Of a stretch of DNA of 64,000 bases, positions 26,935 through 35,888 are shown one piece after another (the stretch's first letter is position 1; each line of letters opens with the position of its first letter). Below the pieces are notes generated by a model. The model ran no database searches, was not told the DNA's origin, and was given only the letters and a program-made list of their open reading frames with translations. Source of the stretch: Acidobacteriota bacterium (lineage in GTDB: Bacteria; Acidobacteriota; Terriglobia; Acidiferrales; UBA7541); NCBI GenBank assembly GCA_003223245.1, contig QHYI01000111.1, forward strand, positions 24,010-88,009. Reading direction: 5' to 3'. A program made the translations under genes and the position numbers.

Positions 26935-28245
26935 ATGCCAGCAAACTTCATCCCCGGCCCATCGCCGGTCTACGAGGACTACGCGCGCTGCATCCACTGC
27001 GGGCTGTGCCTTAACGCGTGCCCAACGTACCGGCTGTGGAATCTCGAGGCGGACTCGCCCCGCGGTCGCATCCACCAGATGTTCCATGTCTTTCAAAGCG
27101 AACTCAGCGGCCAAGCGCAGCCGGAAGCGCGTCTCAGCAATTCCTTTGTCGAACACATCGACAAATGCCTCGACTGCCGCGCTTGCGAAACCGCCTGCCC
27201 TTCCGGCGTCGAGTACGGGAAGCTGGTTGAACATGCCCGCGCTCGCATCGAGCGAAGTTACGAGCGCTCCTGGATTGCCCGCGCCGCGCGTGACTTCTTC
27301 TTTGAGGAGTTTTTCTCCGCTCACCATTTCATCGAAGACGCGGCCCGCCTTTTCCGCATCTATCAACGTTCCGGCTTGCAGGCCGTCGCCAGGGGCATAG
27401 GCATCCTCAAGCTACTTGGGCTTGCCGAGCGCGACCGCCTTCTGCCTCATATCGATGACGAGTTTTTTTTCAGTCGCATCGGGTCGACTTTCACGCCGGT
27501 GGGGCGGCGCCGGGCCCGCGTCGCTTTTTTCGCCGGCTGCATCGCCAATGTCACTTTTTCCGGGCTGCAGGAAGCCACCGTTCGCGTGCTCACGGCCAAC
27601 GGCTGTGAAGTCGTCGTGCCCGCGGAGCAACTCTGCTGTGGGGCGCTTTCCGTGCATGCCGGGTTCCGCGAAGCCGCGCGCGAATTAGCGCGAAAAAATC
27701 TCGCCGCGTTTCGGCTTGAAGATTTCGACGCAATCGTTACGAACGCGGCGGGTTGTGGGTCGACGCTCAAAGAATATAATCATCTTTTCTCGCCCAGAGA
27801 ACCTGAATACACACAGGCTCGTGCCTTCGTGGCCAAGATGCGCGATGTCACCGAGTTTCTCGCAGAACTGGGGCTCAGGGCTAAACTCTATCCGCTGCGC
27901 CAGCGTGTCACGTATCAGGATTCTTGCCACTTGCTTCACGGGCAGAAGGTCCGTGAGGCTCCGCGCGCTTTGCTCGGCGCGATTCCGCAACTTGATTTTG
28001 TAGAACTGCCATACTCGGAAATTTGCTGCGGGTCGGCGGGAACCTACAACGTCACACAGACGGAAACGTCGTTGGCGTTGCTCGCTGAAAAGATGCGCCA
28101 TGTTCAATCCACCGGGGCGCAAACCATTGTCACCACAAACCCGGGCTGCATGCTGCAACTTCGCGCCGGTGTTGCGCTGCACCAAACAAACCAAAGCGTT
28201 TTGCACGTGATTGAATTGCTAGACCGCGCATTTCATGCAATATGA
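26935..28245 (+). CDS. glcF: Glycolate oxidase iron-sulfur subunit-like protein (GlcF family)
   Basis: This is a cytoplasmic electron-transfer subunit for FAD-linked 2-hydroxyacid oxidation. Two 4Fe-4S ferredoxin motifs are visible: CIHCGLCLNACP (about 19-30) and CLDCRACETACP (about 81-92). Two CCG domains follow with FFAGCIAN and CCGALSVHAG, then the CHLLHGQ and CCGSAGTYN motifs. Length (436) fits GlcF. AAAGGA lies five bases before the ATG. The usual partner genes glcD and glcE are not next to it; they could be elsewhere. It could also be a lactate-utilisation type subunit. Confidence 0.85.
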   Translation: MPANFIPGPSPVYEDYARCIHCGLCLNACPTYRLWNLEADSPRGRIHQMFHVFQSELSGQAQPEARLSNSFVEHIDKCLDCRACETACPSGVEYGKLVEHARARIERSYERSWIARAARDFFFEEFFSAHHFIEDAARLFRIYQRSGLQAVARGIGILKLLGLAERDRLLPHIDDEFFFSRIGSTFTPVGRRRARVAFFAGCIANVTFSGLQEATVRVLTANGCEVVVPAEQLCCGALSVHAGFREAARELARKNLAAFRLEDFDAIVTNAAGCGSTLKEYNHLFSPREPEYTQARAFVAKMRDVTEFLAELGLRAKLYPLRQRVTYQDSCHLLHGQKVREAPRALLGAIPQLDFVELPYSEICCGSAGTYNVTQTETSLALLAEKMRHVQSTGAQTIVTTNPGCMLQLRAGVALHQTNQSVLHVIELLDRAFHAI

Positions 28246-28285
28246 AAATCCCATCCGGTGATGAGGCAATAGAATCCGCCTTGCG

Positions 28286-28552
28286 TCATCTCTCCCCAAT
28301 TAAATACCGGCAGCCCTTCGGTCCCATCTTAGCGGAGTGCACCGTTCCGGCGGGAACATCGCAGCGGTCCCCGGCTTGATACGTTTCCGTGCGCCCGTTC
28401 ATCGTCAGCGTCATTTCGCCGCTCAAGATGATGTGCGCGGTCCCGACGGCGTGTGTGTGATCCGGATAAAATGTGCCTGGCCCGTCCTGCCAAACGTAGG
28501 TCTGCGAAAATCCTTCGAACTTCAATTGTTGTGCCAATTTTCTTTCATCCAT
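28286..28552 (-). CDS. Small cupin-domain protein
   Basis: This 88-residue single cupin has the first metal-binding motif in DHTHAVGTAHIILSGEMTL (two His and a Glu-containing strand) and the second as GDRCDVPAGTVHSAKMG, with a His. It is a small cytoplasmic beta-barrel likely to bind a metal and a small ligand. It lies alone and convergent with the GlcF-like gene. The substrate cannot be told from the sequence. Confidence 0.8.
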   Translation of the reverse strand: MDERKLAQQLKFEGFSQTYVWQDGPGTFYPDHTHAVGTAHIILSGEMTLTMNGRTETYQAGDRCDVPAGTVHSAKMGPKGCRYLIGER

Positions 28553-28715
28553 TCGCTCATTGTACCTGCCTCTGGTTTTCCCTTGCCTGCTTACTTCCTC
28601 ACTTCATGGCCTCGCAAAACGGCGACGCCCTTTCCGCACCGATGGGGGTTGCCGCGAAAAGGGCGTGCCGTCTTCAGGAGAGAAGATCGTGCTGGCGGAA
28701 AAAACGCTGTAAGAA

Positions 28716-29603
28716 TCAAAGTTCGGGCGGCGGCGGTGCCTGACTGGGGCCCATCCTCCGTAGCCCTGCGCGACCCTGCGTTACGGTGTAGTCGGAAGGC
28801 ACGGAGAAGAGCGATGCATCTGGCTCGGAGCGCTGAATATTGGTGAGTGTGTAAGTAGTTTCCCCGGACCAGGGATCGCTCCGCTTGCTCATCACCACGG
28901 TTTGCAAGTCATTCGAATACCAGCGTTCGTGAGTGATGGTAATCGGTTTTTCATTTCCGATTTGGCCTGCAGGAATAGTGCGCGTGATGCGTGTCCCCTG
29001 CACGACCACTCCCGCAATGGTTTGCGTGCCCAGGTCTTCTTTCTTCAAATTCCCATTAGCAATTTCCCGCTCTGCGCGGGAAGCCATCTTGTTCCGCATC
29101 TCTTCCCGCATAGCCCCTCCCATCTTGGCGAAAGGCTTTCCCATTTTCTCTGCGCTTTTCTGGTCAGGATGAAGCAGGTAAGTGACGCCCGCAACGGGAT
29201 CGTTGATGACCACGAACGATTTTGGCTGTCCGGAGGCAGCCAGCGGATCAAAGCCTACAAGCGTTAGCTCCCGGCGAACACGGCCCTGGCTGTCGCGGAA
29301 AATGTTGCTCTGCGTTTTTCGCGAAATATGGTTGCCATCGGCCATCGTCTGATTGGTTTCGGAGACAGCCACGGCGCTGAACGGCGCGCCCGTGACTACT
29401 TTTCCGCCATGCATTCCTCCGAAGCCGAGCAACTCCATGCGTTCTCCGAAGGGTGGCGGCACAAAATCGCCTTCCGGCCCCGCCTGCACGATCATTCCTT
29501 CGTGTGGCGGAGGTGGAGGAGGCGCTTGCTGCGCTCCGGCGGTCCCTGCGTAAAGCGCAGACACGCCCGCGAGGGACAGGGTCAGAATTAACTTGCGACT
29601 CAT
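28716..29603 (-). CDS. Hypothetical exported protein downstream of ECF sigma factor
   Basis: I do not recognise a named family. The ATG chosen has GGAG close upstream and opens a signal peptide (MSRKLILTLSLAGVSALYAGTAGA). The mature protein has a short polyproline segment, then beta-rich blocks resembling periplasmic proteins such as those with VSETNQTMADGNHISRK, RDSQGRVRRELT and TYTLTNIQRSEPDASLFSVPSDY. It ends with another Pro-rich tail. Proteins of this look often follow ECF sigma genes in Acidobacteriota. It starts about 40 bases after the truncated sigma gene and is probably in the same transcript. Confidence 0.65.
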   Translation of the reverse strand: MSRKLILTLSLAGVSALYAGTAGAQQAPPPPPPHEGMIVQAGPEGDFVPPPFGERMELLGFGGMHGGKVVTGAPFSAVAVSETNQTMADGNHISRKTQSNIFRDSQGRVRRELTLVGFDPLAASGQPKSFVVINDPVAGVTYLLHPDQKSAEKMGKPFAKMGGAMREEMRNKMASRAEREIANGNLKKEDLGTQTIAGVVVQGTRITRTIPAGQIGNEKPITITHERWYSNDLQTVVMSKRSDPWSGETTYTLTNIQRSEPDASLFSVPSDYTVTQGRAGLRRMGPSQAPPPPEL

Positions 29604-29644
29604 GCTTTCTTCTCCTCTTCTCTCCCGAACTGCAAACTCCGTTC

Positions 29645-30100
29645 TTACTCCAACAGACGTACGGCTTCCCGAAACTCCGCCGGCAAGTCCAGCACTGCTG
29701 CCCAAACTTGTTCGATACGCTCGCGTTTTTCCGCCTGGATCCCGGGCGTCGCGTCGTCCTGCAGAACAATTCCTGAGCCTGTCCCGTCCGCGTTCTTTTC
29801 TTCGAGCGGCACTTCGCGTGGCAGGCGTTCAAGGTGCTTCCGCACGCGGTTCCGAGTCACGCCGTAAAGGAAGCCGCCCAGAGTGCCGCGAGCAGCGTCG
29901 TATTTCCTCGGGTCTCGCATTAGCGTCATGAACACGTCCTGCACAATCTCCTCGGCTGCCCAGGGGTTCCCGCTCATACGCAGCGCAAAGCGATAAAGCG
30001 CCGCCTGATGGCGCCGATAGAGGAGCGTAAAAGCCTCCTCATCGCCCTTGCTGGCGCGCCGGAGCAGCACGTCGTCTCTTTCCTGGTCCGCGATGCTCAT
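29645..30100 (-). CDS. ECF-type RNA polymerase sigma factor lacking region 4
   Basis: Region 2 of an ECF sigma factor is clear: SKGDEEAFTLLYRRHQAALYRFALRM (shown in part), NPWAAEEIVQDVFMTLM and RGTLGGFLYGVTRNRVRKHL, which recognise the -10 element and bind core polymerase. The protein then has the linker and the start of region 4 (LDLPAEFREAVRLLE) but stops there, so the -35-binding helix-turn-helix of about 40 residues is missing. The usual anti-sigma gene is also absent. It may be a decayed sigma factor or a deletion that also removed the anti-sigma gene. AGGAG is very close to the ATG. Confidence 0.75.
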   Translation of the reverse strand: MSIADQERDDVLLRRASKGDEEAFTLLYRRHQAALYRFALRMSGNPWAAEEIVQDVFMTLMRDPRKYDAARGTLGGFLYGVTRNRVRKHLERLPREVPLEEKNADGTGSGIVLQDDATPGIQAEKRERIEQVWAAVLDLPAEFREAVRLLE

Positions 30101-30424
30101 CTCTCCTGATCAGAGGTTCTGCCCGGCTCTGTATAAGCATTCCCGTCGGGCGTAGTATAAGTTCCCGTGCTGAGAGTCTGGTTCGGTCGCTTAGAAGTGC
30201 TTGCAAAAGAATAGCTTAGCCGCGCCGAGAGACTTCAGGTCGTGCCGATTCATTCTGCGAGGTACAGAAACCACAGGAAAACGGCCGGCAACCATGGCTA
30301 AGCGCCGCGCATCGCATTATCGCCGTTGCTCTCTGGAGCCATCGTACGTTTATCGCATATGTATTCTCATCGAGTGAACCGGCGCGAGCTGCGTCCCACC
30401 AGCCAAGCCCGGTGGGTGGTGAAC
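30101..30424. other. Divergent intergenic region between ECF sigma and lipoprotein genes
   Basis: About 320 bases with no ORF of coding character. It should hold promoters for the two divergent genes. No clear hairpin or consensus promoter was identified. Confidence 0.4.
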
Positions 30425-32542
30425 ATGAGGCGGAACCTGGTTCTCCTTGGGACTCTGACTGGAATTGTAATCCTCTTCGTGGGATGTGGTGGCGGCAACA
30501 CGGTTTCGTTTTCGAATACCATGCCGACGATCGCCTCGATCTCGCCGACAAGCGTGGCCGCGGGCAGCGGAAATTTCGCACTAACGCTTACGGGATCAGG
30601 TTTTATCAACACCTCGGTCGTGCATTTTGGGGGCGACGCGCTTTCGCCTTCCTCGGTTGTGACTTGCCAGCTTGCGGGCGGGGGCAAATGTGAGGCCTTG
30701 ACCGTCGCGATACCATCCAAAGATGTCTCGGCTTCAGGAACGATTAACGTCTCTGTGGCAAATGCCTCCCTCGTCTCGAATACCATGTCCTTTACCGTTA
30801 TGGCGCCGCCGGCTGGAGGCGGCGTGCCAAGCATCATTAGTTTCTCTCCGATGGCGGCTCCCGCAGGGGGCCCGTCGTTCCCCCTGACAATTGCCGCGCT
30901 CAACGTGGCTTCAGGCGCCACAGTCAATTTCGGCTCTCAAGCACTCACACCTGCTGAGCCGACTCCTTGCTTTGCCGCTTCCGCGTGTGTGTTGCAAGTG
31001 CAGGTTCCGGTAACGGCCATCGCTACCTCCCAGACCGTGCCGCTGTCAATTACAAACCCAGGCACATCGGGAGGCACATCGGCGCCGCAGAACTTTCTGG
31101 TCATGAACATGAGCCAATTCCCGGTCGAAGACTCGGTGAACAATGCTAGCCCCGCCGTGCCGGGAAACGGCGCGAGTACCTACTCTTCGGTTTCTGCTGG
31201 CGGCGAGTTGGTGGTGTTTGATTCGGTGGCCACGAATCTGGATGCAAAGGCGACGAGCGGCCATTCGCAGATCTATGAAAGGACCAATTGCTTCGGAATC
31301 ATTCCGAACTGCACCCCTCAGACCACGCTGATTTCTGTCGCTCCCGACGGCAGCGCCGGGACAGGAGGAACAGAGGGCAGCAAGCGTCCAGTCATTTCGC
31401 CGGACGGCCGTATGGTGGCTTTTGAATCGGACGACACGAATCTTGTGGCAAGCGCAACTCAGCCGATACGCCAGATTTATCTGCGAGACTCCTGCAACAG
31501 CATCTACGGGCCGGTACCGAGTTGTACGCCGCAAACCACTCTGGTTACGCTTGGAGTAGATGGGAAGCCCGGAAATGCTCCCAGCGCCAACCCTGCGATT
31601 TCAGGATTTGGCTTATTCGTCGCCTACCAATCCGCTGCGACAAATCTGACAGGCACAACCGTCCCAACAGGAGTCGAGCAGGTCTATCTCTACCAGAGTT
31701 GCCCGGCGATCGCATTGCCGGGCCCAGGTATGCCTGGTGGTACGCTCCCTGGCTGCATGTCGATAACGAGCGTGGTTTCAATGGATGCCACCGGCAACCC
31801 GGGAGACAAGGATTCCATGAATCCGTCGCTCGATCTTATCGGCTTGAGTCTTTCCTTCGAGTCCCTCGCAGATAATATGGTGGCCAATACGCCGGGCAAC
31901 GGCTTTCATCAGGTCTATCTCCGCAGCCTGTGCATGAACCTGCCAATACCAATCCCACCTGGCGGAACGCCGCCTTGTCCCGCAGCTTCGACCCAGGCTA
32001 TTTCCGTGGACGCCCAGGGCAACTTGGGTACAGGGGGCGACAGCATCACGCCTTCGACCGGAGCCCTCGGCGGAGTGGTTGCCTTTGCGTCGACCGCGAC
32101 AAACCTCGTGGCTCGAGGCACTTCCGGCTCGCAGATTTTTGTGCGCAATACGTGCTTTGGCTACTTGCAGCAAACGAACTGCACGGTGCAAACGGCCGTC
32201 ATCCCGGTTGCCAATCCGGGCACGCCCACACAACTCGTCCCGAGCTCAAATCCGGCAATTTCTTACGGTAATCGCGTGGCCTTTGGCGCGGTGCTTGGAC
32301 CGCCGTCGAATGCAGCGGATGCGTTGGTTGTCGCCGCAGCCGATGTTTGCTTCGTGCCGTATGCGACCTGCACGACGTTGTCGGTCCCCGTAGTAGTCTC
32401 CAACGGAGCTAATGGCAGCCCCGCAAGTGGAATAAATCCGGCGATCGACGGTGCCGGCCTTTTTGTTTCGTTTTCGGGTACGCCGGTGAACACGGCTCTG
32501 GGCACAGATCCGGAAATCTTCCTGGCTGCTCCGTTCCTGTAA
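30425..32542 (+). CDS. Lipoprotein with IPT/TIG-like domains and propeller-like repeats
   Basis: A lipoprotein signal is present: MRRNLVLLGTLTGIVILFVG followed by Cys, so the ATG at this position is preferred over upstream starts. Two IPT/TIG-like immunoglobulin domains follow (TIASISPTSVAAGSGNFALTLTG and PSIISFSPMAAPAGGPSFPLTI, both only cited in part). The rest contains about seven repeats with ISPDGRMVAFES-, LVASATQPIRQIYLRDSC- and VSVDAQG-like units, as in WD40/TolB-like propellers. It is probably a surface or periplasmic protein of unknown ligand. Conserved NCxxxxxxC pairs near each blade could form disulfides. Confidence 0.7.
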   Translation: MRRNLVLLGTLTGIVILFVGCGGGNTVSFSNTMPTIASISPTSVAAGSGNFALTLTGSGFINTSVVHFGGDALSPSSVVTCQLAGGGKCEALTVAIPSKDVSASGTINVSVANASLVSNTMSFTVMAPPAGGGVPSIISFSPMAAPAGGPSFPLTIAALNVASGATVNFGSQALTPAEPTPCFAASACVLQVQVPVTAIATSQTVPLSITNPGTSGGTSAPQNFLVMNMSQFPVEDSVNNASPAVPGNGASTYSSVSAGGELVVFDSVATNLDAKATSGHSQIYERTNCFGIIPNCTPQTTLISVAPDGSAGTGGTEGSKRPVISPDGRMVAFESDDTNLVASATQPIRQIYLRDSCNSIYGPVPSCTPQTTLVTLGVDGKPGNAPSANPAISGFGLFVAYQSAATNLTGTTVPTGVEQVYLYQSCPAIALPGPGMPGGTLPGCMSITSVVSMDATGNPGDKDSMNPSLDLIGLSLSFESLADNMVANTPGNGFHQVYLRSLCMNLPIPIPPGGTPPCPAASTQAISVDAQGNLGTGGDSITPSTGALGGVVAFASTATNLVARGTSGSQIFVRNTCFGYLQQTNCTVQTAVIPVANPGTPTQLVPSSNPAISYGNRVAFGAVLGPPSNAADALVVAAADVCFVPYATCTTLSVPVVVSNGANGSPASGINPAIDGAGLFVSFSGTPVNTALGTDPEIFLAAPFL

Positions 32543-32603
32543 ACCACTCTGATTGGGTCTATCACCTTCGCTGGCCTGGGCATGGGGTCATGCACAAAGG
32601 TGA

Positions 32604-33392
32604 CTATTTTGGTTTCGGCCTGAACATGCGTGCAGCGGTCCGCGTGACAAAGCGGCGCGGAACCAGGCGTTCCCCATGCGTGCCAAGATAATTCGCCAGA
32701 CCGGAAATGACACAGCTCTTTCCAGCAGCAAGAGCTTTCAGTCCGGTTCGTGCTACTTTTTGCGCCGTTTCCGCCCGGTGTCGGAATTTTTCTTGCCCTG
32801 CAACGACATGAAACTCGGATTCCGTCGAACCGGGGCAGAGAGCGCAAACCCTGATTCCGTAAGGCTTCATTTCCTCGGCGAGACCCTCGGCAAAGAGCAG
32901 ATCAAAGGCTTTCGTCGCGGCATAGGTGGAAATGTAGGGAACCGCTTGAAAAGAAGCCGTCGAGGCGAGGATCAAGATATCGCCGCGACGCCGCGCAACC
33001 ATCGGCTGCAAGAAAAGATGAGTCAGATGAACCACCGCGGCGCAGTTCACCTGAACCATGTCGAGCAGCCGCTGCCTCTCTACAGCGTGGAATTCGCCAT
33101 ATTTGCCAAAGCCCGCGTTGTTGATAAGCAGATCGACTTCAATTCCTTTATCCCGCGTGAAAGCAAATATCTTTTCCGCGGCGGCTGGATCCACTAGATC
33201 CGCAGGAAAAACTTCCGTTCGTATTTTGTGCGTTGAAGTGAGCCGGTGGGCCAGCGCATCAAGACGATCCTTACGGCGCGCCGTGAGCACAAGGTTTGTT
33301 CCGCCACTAGCGAGTTCTTCAGCAAGCGCCACGCCAATCCCCGCGCTCGCGCCCGTGACGAGCGCCCATTTGCCCTGCCATTCATTCACCAT
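32604..33392 (-). CDS. Short-chain dehydrogenase/reductase (SDR family)
   Basis: This is a classical SDR of 262 residues with the NAD(P)-binding TGASAGIG motif (about 14-21), the stabilising NNAG and the catalytic Ser, YAATK (Tyr and Lys) in the expected order. ARRKDRL after beta-2 (Arg instead of Asp) favours NADP. GGAGAGG lies five bases before the ATG. The C-terminal GLKALAAGKSCVISG region resembles fatty-acyl or DltE-type SDRs. Substrate unknown. It stands alone on the minus strand. Confidence 0.88.
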   Translation of the reverse strand: MVNEWQGKWALVTGASAGIGVALAEELASGGTNLVLTARRKDRLDALAHRLTSTHKIRTEVFPADLVDPAAAEKIFAFTRDKGIEVDLLINNAGFGKYGEFHAVERQRLLDMVQVNCAAVVHLTHLFLQPMVARRRGDILILASTASFQAVPYISTYAATKAFDLLFAEGLAEEMKPYGIRVCALCPGSTESEFHVVAGQEKFRHRAETAQKVARTGLKALAAGKSCVISGLANYLGTHGERLVPRRFVTRTAARMFRPKPK

Positions 33393-33465
33393 TCAACCTC
33401 TCCGTCCCCCCGTCATTCATCCTTCGCGACCTTCTTCAGTGAGAAGGGAACAGGGGCTTAGCTCC

Positions 33466-33696
33466 TTACTTTTCAAGCCGTAGAAAAGCGTCTTTGAAGC
33501 GCGCGCCTTGGCGCTTGATGCGTTCCATGAGGCGCCGTGCCCAAACAAACTCCACTGCAAGCAATCCTAAGCCCAGCAAAATGACCGGCGTGCCAGGGCC
33601 GGGCGTAAAAATCATGATCGTCCCGAGCAGCAGGAGCGTGAATCCGGCAAGGATTAGAAAGATGCGGCGGACTTGTTTAACTGTATGGAGGATCAT
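33466..33696 (-). CDS. Small PGPGW-motif transmembrane protein
   Basis: The 76-residue protein has two membrane segments (RIFLILAGFTLLLLGTIMIF and VILLGLGLLAVEFVWA) separated by the TPGPGTP motif typical of the PGPGW family of putative membrane proteins. The final Trp of the name is replaced by Thr-Pro. A charged amphipathic C-terminus (RRLMERIKRQGARFKDAFLRL, about 50-76) follows. Function of the family is unknown. ATG at 33696 is used; a TTG lies one codon upstream. Confidence 0.7.
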   Translation of the reverse strand: MILHTVKQVRRIFLILAGFTLLLLGTIMIFTPGPGTPVILLGLGLLAVEFVWARRLMERIKRQGARFKDAFLRLEK

Positions 33697-33749
33697 CAAT
33701 GTTCAGGAAAGAGGTTTTTGAGCTCGCGACCTGCAGCCTTTCGGGAGGA

Positions 33750-33773
33750 TGGCGGAGCGGGTGGGATGCAACC
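33750..33773 (-). repeat. tRNA-Ser-like 3' end remnant, possible attachment site
   Basis: Read on the minus strand, GGTTGCATCCCACC is followed by CGCTCCGCCA. This is the expected end of a serine-type tRNA: T-loop, 3' T-stem CCCAC, acceptor strand CCGCTCC, discriminator G and CCA. The T-loop is altered (GGTTGCATC instead of GGTTCGAATC). The matching GGAGCGG 5' acceptor strand and the rest of the tRNA are absent upstream. tRNA 3' ends are common integrase targets, so this may be an att remnant. Chance similarity is possible. Confidence 0.35.
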
Positions 33774-33910
33774 ATGCTAGCCTAACAGTTTTCCATTTTT
33801 GTTGGTAAATCTTTATCCCTTTGTTGTCAACAAGGGACGCCGGAGGACGCCAAATTGGCGTTTCGCGAGTCCGCCGGAGTAAAGGGAAGCGAATGCGCTT
33901 GGTTTCGTAC

Positions 33911-35689
33911 CTATTGGGGTTGCTTGCTTGGCAGCTCGTTTGTTCCGTTGCGGGGCGAGGGGACGGGGACTGAAGCGAGGTTCTGGAGGACATTGGCGGG
34001 CAAGCCTCCGCCGAGCCACGCGAGCACGGCTGCCTTTCCATGCTCCCTGACGAAAGCAGCTACGATTCGGTGGGCCGAGGCGTACGCTTTCTCCGTATTC
34101 TCGCGGGTATCTCCGTGCTTCAGAATCTGCTCGATCTGTTCGACAGTCATCGGCGACGGAGTAGCCTTGGGAACCGCGGGATTCGATAGGTAGAGTGTGA
34201 GTCCCTCGCGGAACCAATGCGGTACGCCTCGCAACGCCCGCGTTTCTATCAAAAGATGATAGAGCTCCTGCCGCAGCGTGGACTCGAGGATCGAGCGCCG
34301 GCGCAAGTCCGCAAGCGGCTGCAATCGAATGGTCTGGCCGCGTGTGGAAGCGGCCACCCATCCTGGCTGGCCTGTGGTATCGCGATAGCTGTCCAGCGTG
34401 GAGAAAACCTGCAGCCTTACGTGAAACGGAAGGCGCCAGCCCACGTCGTTCTCGGCGTCGCGCAAAAGGTGCTCTGCCACAGGGAAAATGCTGGAATCCT
34501 CCTCGGGATCGCTGCTGATCAGATCAAAACGCTCGTCCGAGCGTTTCTGCCAAATTTCGTTCTCGGTCGAGTTCACTTGCGTTCCCGGATAGTAAAAGAC
34601 GAGGATTTCCTTATAGGTTTTGCCTTGCCGTGCCATTTCTTCAGCGCCCGTTTGGCAAAGACCAACGCCGTGTCCCGCGCCGCGGCCGGAGAACAAGATT
34701 CTGCCGCCGGAGTTGCGCAGGTCGTACAGGTCGCTTCGAATCTTGCTCCATCCGAACACGCGATTCACCGCGAAGCGCAGGGAAGGTCCGGAAAGTGGAA
34801 AGCTCGCGGGAGTTCCGCCAGCCAGGCTCAGAGTGCGCACGCGTCCGCCGCTCGTGCGGGAACTGATTTCGAGCTTTTGCCAGTCCTGCGGAGGTTGTAA
34901 ACCCCAGGCCAGCAAAGCTTTATTGATTTGCTCGTGCATCATCGTCGTTTGCCACCGGAGGCCACCGCTGGTCATACAATAAGGGTCGGGATGGACCGGA
35001 AGGTAAGGTTCCGAAACCTGCGCCCAGGTTTCGCCCGCGGCGGCTGTAGTGCCTCCGCAATTCTGGTGGTAAAAGGTCGCGGCCGCTTTGCCCTGGTAGG
35101 ACACGTACTCCCCGCGCGTCGCTTCGGTGGCAATTCGAATCCGGTCTGTAACGCTCCTCCAGTAAAAGGCCTGGCAGTGCGTCGTGTCGCAAAAATCAAA
35201 TCCTTCCTTTGCATGCTGGCCGTTGAACCGCTTGGCGTAACTCCTGGCGGCCACGGCCATGGCCTTGAGCGCTTCGGAATCCTGGAAGCCGCCGGTCTCA
35301 GCCATCACCACGTGCTGCACGTACTGCTCGATGGGCATGCTGACGAGGATGACCAGCCCACGAGCGGGCGCCTGGATGCGCAGGGGAAACGAGGACGAGA
35401 AGGTTGGGCCATCGGGAGGTTCCAACCTGTAAATGCCGGTGACCAAGAACTCTTTCTGCGCCTCTTTCGTTGCGCCGGGTGTGCTTCCCTTTGCGGACTC
35501 AACCGTCAAACTTTCGCCCGTTTGCTCCGGGCACGTGGGGCAGGATTTCCAATGCAAATGTCCTTCAATGGCTGAGACCGTCAGAGAAGTGGGAGGATGC
35601 GCCGAATAGATTCGAACTTGGACCTCTTCGGCAGGCAGAACAGAGGGGTCGGCAAGGAGCAGCAAAAGAAATGAGGCCCAGGTTCTCAC
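33911..35689 (-). CDS. SpoIID/LytB-domain protein with C-terminal peptidase-MA-like domain
   Basis: SpoIID proteins are lytic transglycosylases acting on peptidoglycan. The GTG used here opens a signal peptide (VRTWASFLLLLLADPSVLPAEE); an in-frame start 84 bases upstream would add a non-signal stretch. The SpoIID domain (about 120-380) has IEQYVQHVVMAE, KAMAVAARSYAKR, TTHCQAFYW and GRGAGHGVGLCQTGA. The last 180 residues have LRQELYHLLIETR and VPHWFREGLTLYL, like gluzincin peptidase-MA proteins, but the usual HExxH is QELYH, so peptidase activity is doubtful. No other sporulation genes are near. Confidence 0.8.
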   Translation of the reverse strand: MRTWASFLLLLLADPSVLPAEEVQVRIYSAHPPTSLTVSAIEGHLHWKSCPTCPEQTGESLTVESAKGSTPGATKEAQKEFLVTGIYRLEPPDGPTFSSSFPLRIQAPARGLVILVSMPIEQYVQHVVMAETGGFQDSEALKAMAVAARSYAKRFNGQHAKEGFDFCDTTHCQAFYWRSVTDRIRIATEATRGEYVSYQGKAAATFYHQNCGGTTAAAGETWAQVSEPYLPVHPDPYCMTSGGLRWQTTMMHEQINKALLAWGLQPPQDWQKLEISSRTSGGRVRTLSLAGGTPASFPLSGPSLRFAVNRVFGWSKIRSDLYDLRNSGGRILFSGRGAGHGVGLCQTGAEEMARQGKTYKEILVFYYPGTQVNSTENEIWQKRSDERFDLISSDPEEDSSIFPVAEHLLRDAENDVGWRLPFHVRLQVFSTLDSYRDTTGQPGWVAASTRGQTIRLQPLADLRRRSILESTLRQELYHLLIETRALRGVPHWFREGLTLYLSNPAVPKATPSPMTVEQIEQILKHGDTRENTEKAYASAHRIVAAFVREHGKAAVLAWLGGGLPANVLQNLASVPVPSPRNGTNELPSKQPQ

Positions 35690-35858
35690 GGTTTGCTCTT
35701 TATTTGCCCGTATCCCTGAAAGATCGACTCCGCGGCCATCGACAAGATTGCGGTTTTGAGGATCACTCCACAATCTTAGGACAAACCTGAGTAGCCGTCG
35801 CCAGTGACCTACCTTGTCTAGTTCCTGAAAGTCTACCCGGTGCTTGCGTTAATTTTCA

Positions 35859-35871
35859 GGTACACTGTACC
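35859..35871. promoter_or_regulatory. Palindrome GGTACA-C-TGTACC, possible operator
   Basis: A perfect 6-bp inverted repeat around one central base, one base from a second palindrome. It lies about 190 bases before the S53 peptidase start and could bind a dimeric regulator. No known operator consensus is claimed. Confidence 0.4.
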
Positions 35872-35872
35872 A

Positions 35873-35888
35873 ATTGTCTGTCGACAAT
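35873..35888. promoter_or_regulatory. Palindrome ATTGTC-tgtc-GACAAT, possible operator
   Basis: A perfect 6-bp inverted repeat with a four-base centre, directly next to the preceding palindrome. The pair spans 30 bases and suggests a composite regulator site. Confidence 0.4.

Noticed and set aside
33750..33830. A complete tRNA-Ser gene
   Set aside because: Only the 3' end is recognisable; the 5' acceptor strand, D-arm and anticodon arm are absent on the minus strand, and the plus strand has no T-arm.
33703..34041. Minus-strand ORF of 112 residues after the PGPGW gene
   Set aside because: It overlaps the SpoIID gene in another frame, and its C-terminal part is just the translation of the tRNA-like 3' remnant; no family resemblance.
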